This document shows positions 42,551 through 51,472 of a stretch of DNA of 64,000 nt, piece by piece; within the stretch, counting starts at the first letter, position 1, and each line of letters begins with the position of its first letter. The notes below the pieces were generated by a model. That model was not told the DNA's origin. It searched no databases and saw only the letters and a program-made list of their open reading frames with translations. A program made the position numbers and the translations under genes. This stretch comes from Nonomuraea muscovyensis (GTDB lineage Bacteria; Actinomycetota; Actinomycetes; Streptosporangiales; Streptosporangiaceae): NCBI RefSeq assembly GCF_014207745.1, contig NZ_JACHJB010000001.1, positions 2,852,001-2,916,000 of the forward strand, written 5' to 3'.

Positions 42551-43003
42551 ATGTTCAAGCGGCGTATGGCGATCCTGGGCGCGGTGGGCGCCCTCGTGCT
42601 GACGGGCCTGGGCGGGTCGGCGCTGGCCGACGACGCCCCGGGGGCGCGGCCGGCGGCCAAGGTGGTCTGCAAGACGAGCGACGGCCAGGTCATCGAGTTC
42701 GCCCAGCGGGTCGGGGCCATCAAGGCGGAGAAGGGTCCCGACGGCGAGATCGTCGTGGCGGCGACCGAGGCGGTCGTGGGCGCCGACGTGGTCCGCACCG
42801 TCGAGGCCGACGCCGAGGCGGGCTCCGCGCACCGCGTCGAGATTCCGGACGGGAAGGCGCCGGAGAAGGGCGAGGTCGTCCGGGCGGTGCCGGCCGAGCC
42901 CGCCACCGGGCCCGACGGCAAGCCGCTCGTCGCGGGCAAGGCCGACGGCAAGGCCCTCCCCGTTCCCGCGGACGCCGAGACCGTCACCTGCTCGACCGAG
43001 TAG
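42551..43003 (+). CDS. Secreted hypothetical protein
   Basis: Predicted 150-residue exported protein. GAAGGAG lies 6 nt before the ATG. The signal peptide ends at ALA-DD (about residue 26). The mature part is short, acidic and Ala/Val/Gly-rich with Cys residues near 40 and 147. The family was not recognised. Its promoter region holds CTTCAGG repeats next to a two-component system, suggesting that system controls it. Confidence 0.65.
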   Translation: MFKRRMAILGAVGALVLTGLGGSALADDAPGARPAAKVVCKTSDGQVIEFAQRVGAIKAEKGPDGEIVVAATEAVVGADVVRTVEADAEAGSAHRVEIPDGKAPEKGEVVRAVPAEPATGPDGKPLVAGKADGKALPVPADAETVTCSTE

Positions 43004-43063
43004 CGAGCACGCCTGACGGGTGACGGGGGCATCCGGCAGGCGCACCCCCGGCGCCGCCGGCCG

Positions 43064-43118
43064 CGCGGCAGCGGCCGCGAAGGCATGGGCCCGCGGCAGC
43101 GGCCGCGAAGCACGGGCC
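43064..43118. repeat. 27-28-bp direct duplication
   Basis: Two tandem copies begin CGCGGCAGCGGCCGCGAAG at 43064 and 43092; the copies differ slightly near the end (GCATGGGCC versus CACGGGCC). Intergenic, after the secreted protein gene. Confidence 0.75.
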
Positions 43119-43136
43119 CGGCACCTCTCGGCCATC

Positions 43137-43183
43137 CCGTACGCCTTCCGGCAACCCCGGCCGATCGGCCGGGAGGCGTACGG
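43137..43183. terminator. Long hairpin between convergent genes
   Basis: CCGTACGCCT (43137-43146) pairs with AGGCGTACGG (43174-43183), enclosing the perfect 18-bp palindrome at 43156-43173. Lies between convergent genes ending at 43003 and 43278; probably a bidirectional terminator. Confidence 0.55.
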
Positions 43184-43277
43184 CGGGGTGCCGGGCTCTG
43201 CGCCCGGCTCCGCTTCGGCGGCACCACCCGTCACGACGAGGACGACGAAACCGGTGTGGCGGAGGCGCGGGCGGTGG

Positions 43278-43703
43278 TCAACCGGGCTCCCCGAGCAGGG
43301 TGTCGATGACCTTGAGCAGCTCGGCCGTCCCGGTCAGGCCGCCCACGACGATGATCTTCAGGCTGGCCCGTTCCTCGTCGTAGACCGTCTCGACGCGCAG
43401 CCGCCCGCCGTCTCGCGGCCGTCCCACGGTGGCGGCGATGACCGTGTTGGTCAGGCGCATGGTCGCCTCGGGGTCGATCGCGTCGACCTGCACGATGGCC
43501 GAGACCTCGGCGTGGCTGCCGGCCGGGGCGGGCGGCGACACCGGGCGGCCGAGGAAGGCCTCGAGGTCCTCGCGGGTGACCCGATACTGCTTGCCGATCC
43601 GGGTCGCCCTCAGCTTGCCGTCCCGCACGTACGAGCGCACGGTCCGCACGTGCAGGTCGAGGAGCTCCGCGACCTGGTCGACTGAGTAGTACCGCTGTGA
43701 CAC
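43278..43703 (-). CDS. Excisionase-family helix-turn-helix protein
   Basis: Predicted 141-residue DNA-binding protein. Residues 5-55 match the excisionase/MerR-like domain: YSVDQVAELLDLHVRTVRSYVRDGKLRATRIGKQYRVTREDLEAFL (split at about 24). The C-terminal part (about 65-141) is an unrecognised beta-rich domain. The GTG at 43703 has TAGTCT 6 nt upstream. No phage genes are near, so a chromosomal regulator is more likely than an excisionase. Confidence 0.8.
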   Translation of the reverse strand: MSQRYYSVDQVAELLDLHVRTVRSYVRDGKLRATRIGKQYRVTREDLEAFLGRPVSPPAPAGSHAEVSAIVQVDAIDPEATMRLTNTVIAATVGRPRDGGRLRVETVYDEERASLKIIVVGGLTGTAELLKVIDTLLGEPG

Positions 43704-43709
43704 ACAGGG

Positions 43710-43715
43710 AGACTA
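43710..43715 (-). promoter_or_regulatory. -10 box, leaderless promoter of HTH gene
   Basis: TAGTCT on the minus strand, 6 nt before the GTG at 43703. Confidence 0.5.
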
Positions 43716-43771
43716 CCGAGACTCGACGCGAAAGTGCGCCCCCGTTCCCAGGGGGCGCACTCCGCTCCGGA

Positions 43772-44347
43772 TCACTGCATCTTCCGGGACGCCTCATCCG
43801 CCTTCTCGGACACCGTGGAGGTCGTCTGGTCGGTGGACTCGGCGGTGCGGTCCGACGTCTCGCTGATCCAGCGGGACGCGTCGGAGGCGGAGTCCTTCAT
43901 CTGCTCGGTCCACTGCTGGGCGTTACGGCGATAAGCCATGTAGCCCATTGCGCCCACAGCGATCCCGGTGATCAGGACCATGATCGGCCAGCGCCGCGAC
44001 TTGGCGGGCGTCGGGTCGATCCGGTCGGCTGCCGCCGTCAGCATCGAGCTGACCTTGGGGGCGAGCTGGTCCTCCACCCGATGGGCGGCCTCCTCCAGCA
44101 TCGGGGCGGCCCAGTAGCGGGCATCCTCGATGCGGTGGTGGGCGGCCAAGCGCGCCTGGTCGGCGGCGATCCGCGCCTGCTCGGCGGCGATCCGGGCCTG
44201 ACCCGCGGCCAACCTGGCCTGGGCTCTGGCCTGACCGGCCATCGGGGTCATGCGCTGGCCGGTCTTAACGGCCTGGACCTTCATCCGGTCCATCCACGTG
44301 GCGGGAACCTGAATGGCCACGCGGCGTTTTCTCAGTGTCAGGGACAC
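43772..44347 (-). CDS. DUF5324-like membrane-anchored coiled-coil protein
   Basis: Predicted 191-residue protein. The GTG at 44347 has GGGGAGG 5 nt upstream, which decides the start. Residues about 30-60 are Ala/Gln/Arg-rich repeats (ARIAAEQ, ARIAADQ, ARLAAHH), likely coiled coil; a single helix (WPIMVLITGIAVGAMGYMAY) lies near 122-141, and the tail is polar and Ser/Thr-rich. The pattern and its place beside cyclophilin and crgA resemble DUF5324 proteins. Function unknown. Confidence 0.7.
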   Translation of the reverse strand: MSLTLRKRRVAIQVPATWMDRMKVQAVKTGQRMTPMAGQARAQARLAAGQARIAAEQARIAADQARLAAHHRIEDARYWAAPMLEEAAHRVEDQLAPKVSSMLTAAADRIDPTPAKSRRWPIMVLITGIAVGAMGYMAYRRNAQQWTEQMKDSASDASRWISETSDRTAESTDQTTSTVSEKADEASRKMQ

Positions 44348-44503
44348 GTCAACCTCCCCTGTTGTTGGGGCCCCGAGCCTGACCTTCCCGGTACAAGGCG
44401 GCTCAATCACGGCCGCCGTGGGAGGATGAGGGGCGGCGGCCGAACGGCCATTCGCATCGAAAGAGCACAAACAACCCTGTACATAGAGGGGGGCAGCTGT
44501 CTC

Positions 44504-45040
44504 GTGGCTGAGAAGCTGATCGCAAACCTGCAGACCAATCACGGCAATATCAAGGTCGAACTCTTCCCCAACCAGGCTCCCAAGACGGTGCGCAACTTCG
44601 TGGAGCTCGCCGAGGGCGCCCGCGAGTGGACCCACCCGGGCACCGGCGAGAAGAGCACCAACCGCTACTACGACGGCACCATCTTCCACCGGGTGATCTC
44701 CGGCTTCATGATCCAGGGCGGTGACCCGCTCGGCCAGGGCGTCGGCGGCCCCGGCTACGAGTTCGACGACGAGATCCACCCCGACCTCTACTTCAACCGT
44801 CCCTACCTGCTCGCCATGGCCAACGCCGGCATCCGCTTCGGCAAGGGCACCAACGGCTCGCAGTTCTTCATCACGGTCGTCCCGACGCCGCACCTCAACG
44901 GGCGTCACACGATCTTCGGCGAGGTCGTCGAGGGGCAGGACGTCGTCGACTCCATCGCCAAGACGCCGACCGCGCGGGGCGACCGGCCGGTCGAGGACGT
45001 GGTGATCCAGTCGGTCACCATCGACCGCGTCCAGGGCTGA
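44504..45040 (+). CDS. ppiA: Cyclophilin-type peptidyl-prolyl isomerase
   Basis: Predicted 178-residue cytoplasmic cyclophilin. FHRVISGFMIQGGDP (about 60-74) contains the catalytic Arg, and GSQFFITVVPTPHLNGRHTIFG (split; about 122-143) the substrate-binding residues. It speeds cis-trans isomerisation at prolyl bonds. GTG start at 44504 with GAGGGGGGCAG upstream. Its position near crgA, pabA and the pkn cluster is conserved in Actinobacteria. Confidence 0.9.
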   Translation: MAEKLIANLQTNHGNIKVELFPNQAPKTVRNFVELAEGAREWTHPGTGEKSTNRYYDGTIFHRVISGFMIQGGDPLGQGVGGPGYEFDDEIHPDLYFNRPYLLAMANAGIRFGKGTNGSQFFITVVPTPHLNGRHTIFGEVVEGQDVVDSIAKTPTARGDRPVEDVVIQSVTIDRVQG

Positions 45041-45100
45041 CCTCGACCGCGGCGGGGGCGGGCCGTGGCGTCCGCCCGCCACCCGCACCCTCCCTGCCGC

Positions 45101-45160
45101 GTCGGCCCGCCACCCGCGGCGTCGGCCCGCCACCCGCGGCGTCGGCCCGCCACCCGCGGC
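45101..45160. repeat. Three perfect 20-bp tandem repeats
   Basis: GTCGGCCCGCCACCCGCGGC at 45101-45120, 45121-45140 and 45141-45160, with a degenerate copy from about 45069. Intergenic between ppiA and the rhomboid gene. Confidence 0.85.
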
Positions 45161-45261
45161 GGCCCGCCCGCCTCGCGCTGATCGGGCGTGGGGCGACTCA
45201 GGGGCGTGAACGCGTGCGTCGGGCCGTGGAACGGGCGGACGCGGCAGGGGGTGCGAGGAAT

Positions 45262-45267
45262 TAGGCT
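45262..45267 (+). promoter_or_regulatory. -10 box, leaderless promoter of rhomboid gene
   Basis: TAGGCT, then 6 nt, then the ATG at 45274. Confidence 0.5.
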
Positions 45268-45273
45268 GCGGGC

Positions 45274-46140
45274 ATGACCAGCCAGCCGCCCAGTTCGCCC
45301 CTGCCCCCAGAGCAGCCCGCGGAAGCGGTGCCGACGTGCTACCGGCACCCCGACCGGGAGACCTGGGTCCGCTGTCAGCGCTGTGATCGCCCGATCTGCC
45401 CCGACTGCATGCGCGACGCGGCCGTCGGCTTCCAGTGCCCCGAGTGCGTGGCCGAGGGCAACAAGGGCATCCGCCAGGCGAAGTCGGCCTTCGGCGGCTC
45501 GGTGGTCGGCACGCCCTACGTGACGTGGACCCTTCTGGCGATCAACGTGCTCGTCTTCGGCGCCGAGTTCCTGATCGGCGACCGCGTCACCCGCGAGCTG
45601 GCGATGTGGCCCGCCGGGGTGGCGCTGGGCGAGTATCACCGGCTGGTCACCGCGGCCGTGGTGCACAGCAGCGTCTTCCACATCCTGTTCAACAGCTGGG
45701 CGCTCTACGTCGTGGGCCCCTACTTGGAGCGCGCCTTCGGACACGTCCGCTACCTGGCCCTGTACGTGCTGAGCGCGCTGGGCGGTGCGACGCTCGGCAT
45801 GTGGTTCGACCCGCTGAACCAGCCGACGGTCGGGGCGTCGGGCGCCATCTTCGGCCTCTTCGGCGCGATCTTCGTGGTGAGCCGCCGGCTGAACATGGAC
45901 GTACGCGGCATCGCCATGCTCATCGGCCTCAACCTGCTGATCACGTTCGTGGTCCCCGGCATCAGCTGGACAGGGCACATCGGTGGCCTGGTGACCGGCG
46001 CGGCCCTGGCCGCCGCCCTGGCCTACGCCCCCAAGGGCAACCGGACCCTCTGGCAGGTGGCAGCGCTCGTGGGAGCGCTGGCCATCCTGCTGGCGCTCGT
46101 CTTCGTCAGGTCGGGGGCCATCCTGGCCTCGCTGGCCTGA
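45274..46140 (+). CDS. Rhomboid family protease with zinc finger
   Basis: Predicted 288-residue intramembrane serine protease. Residues 22-62 hold a B-box-like Cys/His finger (CYRHPDRETWVRCQRCDRPICPDC, split). The rhomboid core has HILFNSWALYVVG (about 131-143), catalytic Ser in GASGAIFGLFG (about 188-198) and catalytic His in HIGGLVTG (about 235). Six helices. Cuts membrane-protein substrates; the partner is unknown. Confidence 0.88.
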   Translation: MTSQPPSSPLPPEQPAEAVPTCYRHPDRETWVRCQRCDRPICPDCMRDAAVGFQCPECVAEGNKGIRQAKSAFGGSVVGTPYVTWTLLAINVLVFGAEFLIGDRVTRELAMWPAGVALGEYHRLVTAAVVHSSVFHILFNSWALYVVGPYLERAFGHVRYLALYVLSALGGATLGMWFDPLNQPTVGASGAIFGLFGAIFVVSRRLNMDVRGIAMLIGLNLLITFVVPGISWTGHIGGLVTGAALAAALAYAPKGNRTLWQVAALVGALAILLALVFVRSGAILASLA

Positions 46141-46150
46141 TTCCCCAGGG

Positions 46151-46171
46151 TGTGGAAAAAGCTGTGGAAAG
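46151..46171 (+). promoter_or_regulatory. Two DnaA-box-like sites between rhomboid and crgA
   Basis: TGTGGAAAA (46151-46159; reverse TTTTCCACA, 8 of 9 to TTGTCCACA) and TGTGGAAAG (46163-46171; 7 of 9), 12 bp apart; TCGTCCACA at 46455-46463 is another 8 of 9 match upstream of crgA. Confidence 0.3.
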
Positions 46172-46173
46172 AA

Positions 46174-46419
46174 CTAACGCCAGCGGGTGGAAAGCACCAC
46201 ACCGAAGATGATGAAAACAAACCCGATGAGCAGGTTCCACTGGCCGAGGTCACCGAGGAACGGCGCGTTGGGGGCGACGTACCAGGCGGCGATCCACAGG
46301 ATGCCGATGATCCAGGCCGCCACCATGGTCGGCGCCAGCCAGCGGGGGCTGACCTTGACCTGCTGCGACTTCTGCGGCGGGGTGTAGACCGCCTTCTTCC
46401 GCGTCTTCGACTTGGGCAC
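46174..46419 (-). CDS. crgA: Cell division protein CrgA
   Basis: Predicted 81-residue membrane protein. A basic start (PKSKTRKKAVYTPP), two helices (about 30-47 and 60-77) and a short polar end match CrgA, which regulates septum formation and interacts with FtsZ, FtsQ, FtsI and PBPs in Actinobacteria. The GTG at 46419 has AGGAG 8 nt upstream. Convergent with the rhomboid gene. Confidence 0.9.
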   Translation of the reverse strand: MPKSKTRKKAVYTPPQKSQQVKVSPRWLAPTMVAAWIIGILWIAAWYVAPNAPFLGDLGQWNLLIGFVFIIFGVVLSTRWR

Positions 46420-46552
46420 TTGGACCACTCCTGCTGGGGGCCTGGGCATCCGGATCGTCCACAGGCTCTTCGTTAAGCGTAAATGAAGCGGGCCCCAGGA
46501 TAGTCGCCACGCGCACGTCCTGGCGATCCCCCGCAGGTGCTCAGACCCCGCT

Positions 46553-46558
46553 TACGCT
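46553..46558 (+). promoter_or_regulatory. -10 box, leaderless promoter of sortase gene
   Basis: TACGCT, then 7 nt, then the GTG at 46566. Confidence 0.5.
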
Positions 46559-46565
46559 ACCTAGG

Positions 46566-47201
46566 GTGAGGGCCACATTGCGGACCGTGGGCGAGTTGAG
46601 CATCACCGCGGGCCTGATACTGCTGCTGTTCTGCGCCTACCTGCTCTGGGGCACCGGCGCCTACACCGATCGCCAGCAGCCGCTCCTACAGGAGGAGCTC
46701 GCCCGCGAGATGGCGGGCGGGCCGCGGCTGGCGGAGGAGAGGCGTCTCGGCAAGGTCCGGCTGGGCGGGGCCGTGGCACTGCTGCGCATCCCCGGGCTGG
46801 GCGCCGACTACCGGTACGCCGTGATCGAAGGCGTCAGCCCCGAGCACCTGAAGAAGGGGCCGGGCCACTACCCCGGCACCGCCCTGCCCGGCCAGATCGG
46901 CAACTTCGTCGTCTCCGGCCACCGCACCACCTACGGCGCGCCGTTCAACGAGATCGACAAGCTCGACCCCGGCGACGAGATCGTCGTCGAGGCCCGTGAG
47001 GCGCGCTACACCTACCGCGTCACCCGGCAGCGCGTCGTCCAGCCGACGGCGCTGGAGGTGGTCGCACCCGTGCCCGGCAAGCCGGGACGCGAGCCGCGCA
47101 AGGCCGCCATCACCCTGACCACCTGCCACCCCGAATACTCGGCCGCCCAGCGGCTCATCGTGCACGGCGTGCTCGCCAGGACCGAGCTGAGAGAGGAATG
47201 A
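46566..47201 (+). CDS. Class E sortase
   Basis: Predicted 211-residue membrane-anchored transpeptidase. An N-terminal helix (about 11-30) is followed by the catalytic domain: His in VSGHRTTYG (about 118), Cys in TLTTCHPEYSAAQR (about 182) and Arg at the end of that motif. Class E sortases attach LAXTG-type proteins to the wall. GTG start with a leaderless -10 box. First of three genes: sortase, small membrane protein, pabA. Confidence 0.9.
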   Translation: MRATLRTVGELSITAGLILLLFCAYLLWGTGAYTDRQQPLLQEELAREMAGGPRLAEERRLGKVRLGGAVALLRIPGLGADYRYAVIEGVSPEHLKKGPGHYPGTALPGQIGNFVVSGHRTTYGAPFNEIDKLDPGDEIVVEAREARYTYRVTRQRVVQPTALEVVAPVPGKPGREPRKAAITLTTCHPEYSAAQRLIVHGVLARTELREE

Positions 47202-47205
47202 TCAC

Positions 47206-47364
47206 ATGTACGGCTGGCTCTGGCGCAGGCTGCCGGGCAACACCGTCGTCAGGCTCCTGACGGCCTCCGTGCTGGTCGCCGTCGCGGCGGCCGTACTCTG
47301 GTATGGCCTGTTCCCGCTCCTCGAACCCGTGGTGACGCTCGACGAGGTGACCGTAACCCGATGA
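47206..47364 (+). CDS. Small membrane protein between sortase and pabA
   Basis: Predicted 52-residue protein: MYGWLWRRLPGNTVVRLLTA, then a single helix (about 16-38), and a short C-terminal tail VVTLDEVTVTR. GAGAGG lies 8 nt before the ATG, and its TGA overlaps the pabA ATG (ATGA). A small gene at this position is common in Actinobacteria. It may help the sortase or the division machinery, but no function is known. Confidence 0.7.
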   Translation: MYGWLWRRLPGNTVVRLLTASVLVAVAAAVLWYGLFPLLEPVVTLDEVTVTR

Positions 47365-47933
47365 CCGCCGTGCTGGTGGTGGACAACCACGACAGCTTCG
47401 TCCACACCATCGTGCAATATCTGCGTGAGCTGGGCGCCACCTGCGACGTGCGCCCCCGCGACGAGGTCGTGGTGTCCGACGCCGACAGCTTCGACGGCGT
47501 CCTCATCAGCCCCGGTCCCGGCACTCCCGAGGCGGCCGGCGTCAGCGTCCCCCTCGTCCACCACGCCGCCCGGCACCGCCTGCCGCTGCTCGGCGTCTGC
47601 CTCGGCCACCAGGCCATCGCCGTCGCCTACGGCGCCGTCGTCTCGCGGGCGCCTGAGCTGGTCCACGGCCACACCAGCGACGTCACCCACGACGGCAAGG
47701 GCGTGTTCGCCACGCTGCCGTCCCCGGTGCGGATGACCCGCTACCACTCCCTCGCCGTGCGTCCCGAGACCGTGCCGCCCGAGCTGCACATCACCGCCCG
47801 CACCGCCGACGGGATCGTCATGGGGCTGCGCCACCGCGACCTGCCCATCGAGGGCGTCCAGTTCCACCCCGAGTCCGTGCTGTCGCAGCACGGCCACCGG
47901 CTGCTCGCCAACTGGTTGACCGGGATCGTGTAA
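47361..47933 (+). CDS. pabA: Glutamine amidotransferase PabA/TrpG
   Basis: Predicted 190-residue class I glutamine amidotransferase. VVDNHDSFVHTIVQYL at the start, catalytic Cys in LLGVCLGHQAIA (about 76-87), and the His/Glu pair in GVQFHPESVLS (about 170). It supplies ammonia to aminodeoxychorismate synthase (folate) or anthranilate synthase (tryptophan). No chorismate-binding partner is in the window, so I cannot tell which; the single origin-proximal copy is often called pabA or trpG. Coupled by ATGA to the small membrane protein. Confidence 0.88.
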   Translation: MTAVLVVDNHDSFVHTIVQYLRELGATCDVRPRDEVVVSDADSFDGVLISPGPGTPEAAGVSVPLVHHAARHRLPLLGVCLGHQAIAVAYGAVVSRAPELVHGHTSDVTHDGKGVFATLPSPVRMTRYHSLAVRPETVPPELHITARTADGIVMGLRHRDLPIEGVQFHPESVLSQHGHRLLANWLTGIV

Positions 47934-47966
47934 CGCCCGCTTCGCCCCCGACGACACACGTACGAA

Positions 47967-48003
47967 CGTCCCCGCCGTTGCCCCCGAGCGGCGGGGGCGT
48001 TTC
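47967..48003 (+). terminator. Intrinsic terminator after pabA
   Basis: CGTCCCCGCCG (47967-47977) pairs with CGGCGGGGGCG (47989-47999), 11-nt loop, followed by TTTC. Confidence 0.6.
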
Positions 48004-48044
48004 ACGTTCCGGCCCGCACGGGCGGCCCGGCGGCGCGGCCGCTC

Positions 48045-48087
48045 ATGACGAAGGGCCGCCCCCGCGCGGGAACGGCCCTTCGTCATG
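48045..48087. terminator. Perfect 15-bp hairpin, bidirectional terminator
   Basis: CATGACGAAGGGCCG (48045-48059) pairs with CGGCCCTTCGTCATG (48073-48087), 13-nt loop, between convergent pabA and pknB. Confidence 0.65.
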
Positions 48088-48093
48088 CCTGCG

Positions 48094-49950
<1,857 letters not shown>

Positions 49951-50023
49951 TGTCCCTTACCGTTCATCTTGGGTACGGCCTCGCGCGTGGGCCGCCGCTG
50001 TCCATCATCGACCCCATGACACA

Positions 50024-51451
50024 TCACGTCTCTCCCTTCGGCGGGTTTGTGTCGCCCGGGTCAGGTGAGGCGCTCGTTGTCGGAGTTGGCGTTGTGGTTG
50101 GTGGCGTGGGGGTCGGTGTCGGGGTCGGGGTCGGGGCGGACGGGGTGGGTTTCGGGGTCGGCTTCCGGGTGGGGGTCGCCGACCTTGTAACGGTAGCCGA
50201 CCGTGAGGGTACCGGCCGTTGCGACTTCACCGGAACCACCGGGGGCCGCCGGGTGCGTGTCTTGGTCTTGGCGGGCCGTGGCTCCCGGGTCGTCGGCGGT
50301 GGCGCGGACGATCCGCTGGGCTCGGCCACATCCGGCGGCCGGGCGGGCAACTGCTGCTGGGTGAGCGTCATGGCGCCGAGGCCGACGACGGCCAGGCAGC
50401 CGGCGGTGGCGACCAGCGACGCGAGCACCCGCACGCCCCTGCCCCGCCGCCGGGGGACGTGCCGGGCGGCCCCGCCGCCGGCCGCCCGCGTCGGGGTGCC
50501 GCCGGAGGCGCCGGCCCGGGTCGCCGCCGTCTCGGGCAGGCCGCCCGCGGCGAGCGCTTCGCCCTCGGCGGAATCCGCCCGCGGCTCGTGGACGCGGAAC
50601 CCCGCCGGGTCGGTGAGCATGCTGAGGTCGGAGCTCCGCCCGGCGTCGGCCGGCGTCTCGCGCAGCACGTACGCCCGGTCGGCCAGCTCCCGCGCCGACC
50701 CCGGCCGCGCGGCAGGGTCCTTGGCCAGCAGCGCCTTGACCAACTCCCGCACCGGAGCCGGCACGTCGACGCCCAGCGGCGGCGGCTGCTCGTTGAGGTG
50801 TCGCAGCGCGATGGCCACCTGGCTGTCGCCCTGGAACGGCGTGCGCCCCGCCAGGCACTCGTAGGCCACGATGCCCAGGGAGTAGAGGTCGGTGGCGGGT
50901 GTGAGCGGCAGGCCCTGGGCCTGCTCGGGGCTGACGTACTGGGCGGTGCCGAGCACGGTGCCCGCCTGCGTCACCGGCGCGGCCTCCAGGGCGCGGGCGA
51001 TGCCGAAGTCGGTCACCTTGATCGTGCCCTCGGGCGTGACGAGCAGGTTGCCGGGCTTGATGTCGCGGTGGACCACGCCGGAGGAGTGGGCCGCGTGCAA
51101 CGCCTTGGCCGTCTGGTGGAGCACGTCCAGCGTCACGTCGGGCCCCAGCGAGCCGTTGCGCGCCAGGATGGCCGACAGCGACTCGCCGTGCACGAGCTCC
51201 ATGACGAGGTAGGCCCCGTCGCTCTGCTCGCCGTAGTCGTAGATCTGGGCGATGCCGGGGTCGGTCAGCGCGGCGGTGATGCGGGCCTCGTTGCGGAAAC
51301 GCTCGCGGAACGACGGGTCGGCGTGGATGTGGCTGCGCAGCGTCTTGACCGCCACCTCGCGGCCCAGCAGCTCGTCGCGGGCACGCCAGACCTCTCCCAT
51401 ACCGCCCGTGGCGATGCGGGAGAGCAGAAGGTAGCGGTTACCGAGCCGCAT
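50024..51451 (-). CDS. pknA: Serine/threonine protein kinase PknA
   Basis: Predicted 475-residue membrane kinase. Kinase motifs: ATGGMGEVWRA, VAVKTL, HRDIKPGNLL, DFGIARA and the activation-loop end GTAQYVSPEQ. A juxtamembrane part, one helix (about 340-362) and a low-complexity Pro/Thr tail without PASTA domains follow. It works with PknB in growth and division control. It lies 21 nt downstream of pbpA and 73 nt before pknB in the conserved operon. Confidence 0.92.
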   Translation of the reverse strand: MRLGNRYLLLSRIATGGMGEVWRARDELLGREVAVKTLRSHIHADPSFRERFRNEARITAALTDPGIAQIYDYGEQSDGAYLVMELVHGESLSAILARNGSLGPDVTLDVLHQTAKALHAAHSSGVVHRDIKPGNLLVTPEGTIKVTDFGIARALEAAPVTQAGTVLGTAQYVSPEQAQGLPLTPATDLYSLGIVAYECLAGRTPFQGDSQVAIALRHLNEQPPPLGVDVPAPVRELVKALLAKDPAARPGSARELADRAYVLRETPADAGRSSDLSMLTDPAGFRVHEPRADSAEGEALAAGGLPETAATRAGASGGTPTRAAGGGAARHVPRRRGRGVRVLASLVATAGCLAVVGLGAMTLTQQQLPARPPDVAEPSGSSAPPPTTREPRPAKTKTRTRRPPVVPVKSQRPVPSRSATVTRSATPTRKPTPKPTPSAPTPTPTPTPTPPTTTPTPTTSASPDPGDTNPPKGET

Positions 51452-51472
51452 GATTCAGCACGTTACCGTCAA

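Noticed and set aside
43278..43703. Prophage or integrative element excisionase
   Set aside because: The domain matches, but there is no integrase, attachment repeat or phage gene around it.
50090..50150. Short repeats (GTCGGG-type) as a regulatory element
   Set aside because: They are codons of the Pro/Thr-rich tail of PknA, so they reflect low-complexity protein sequence.
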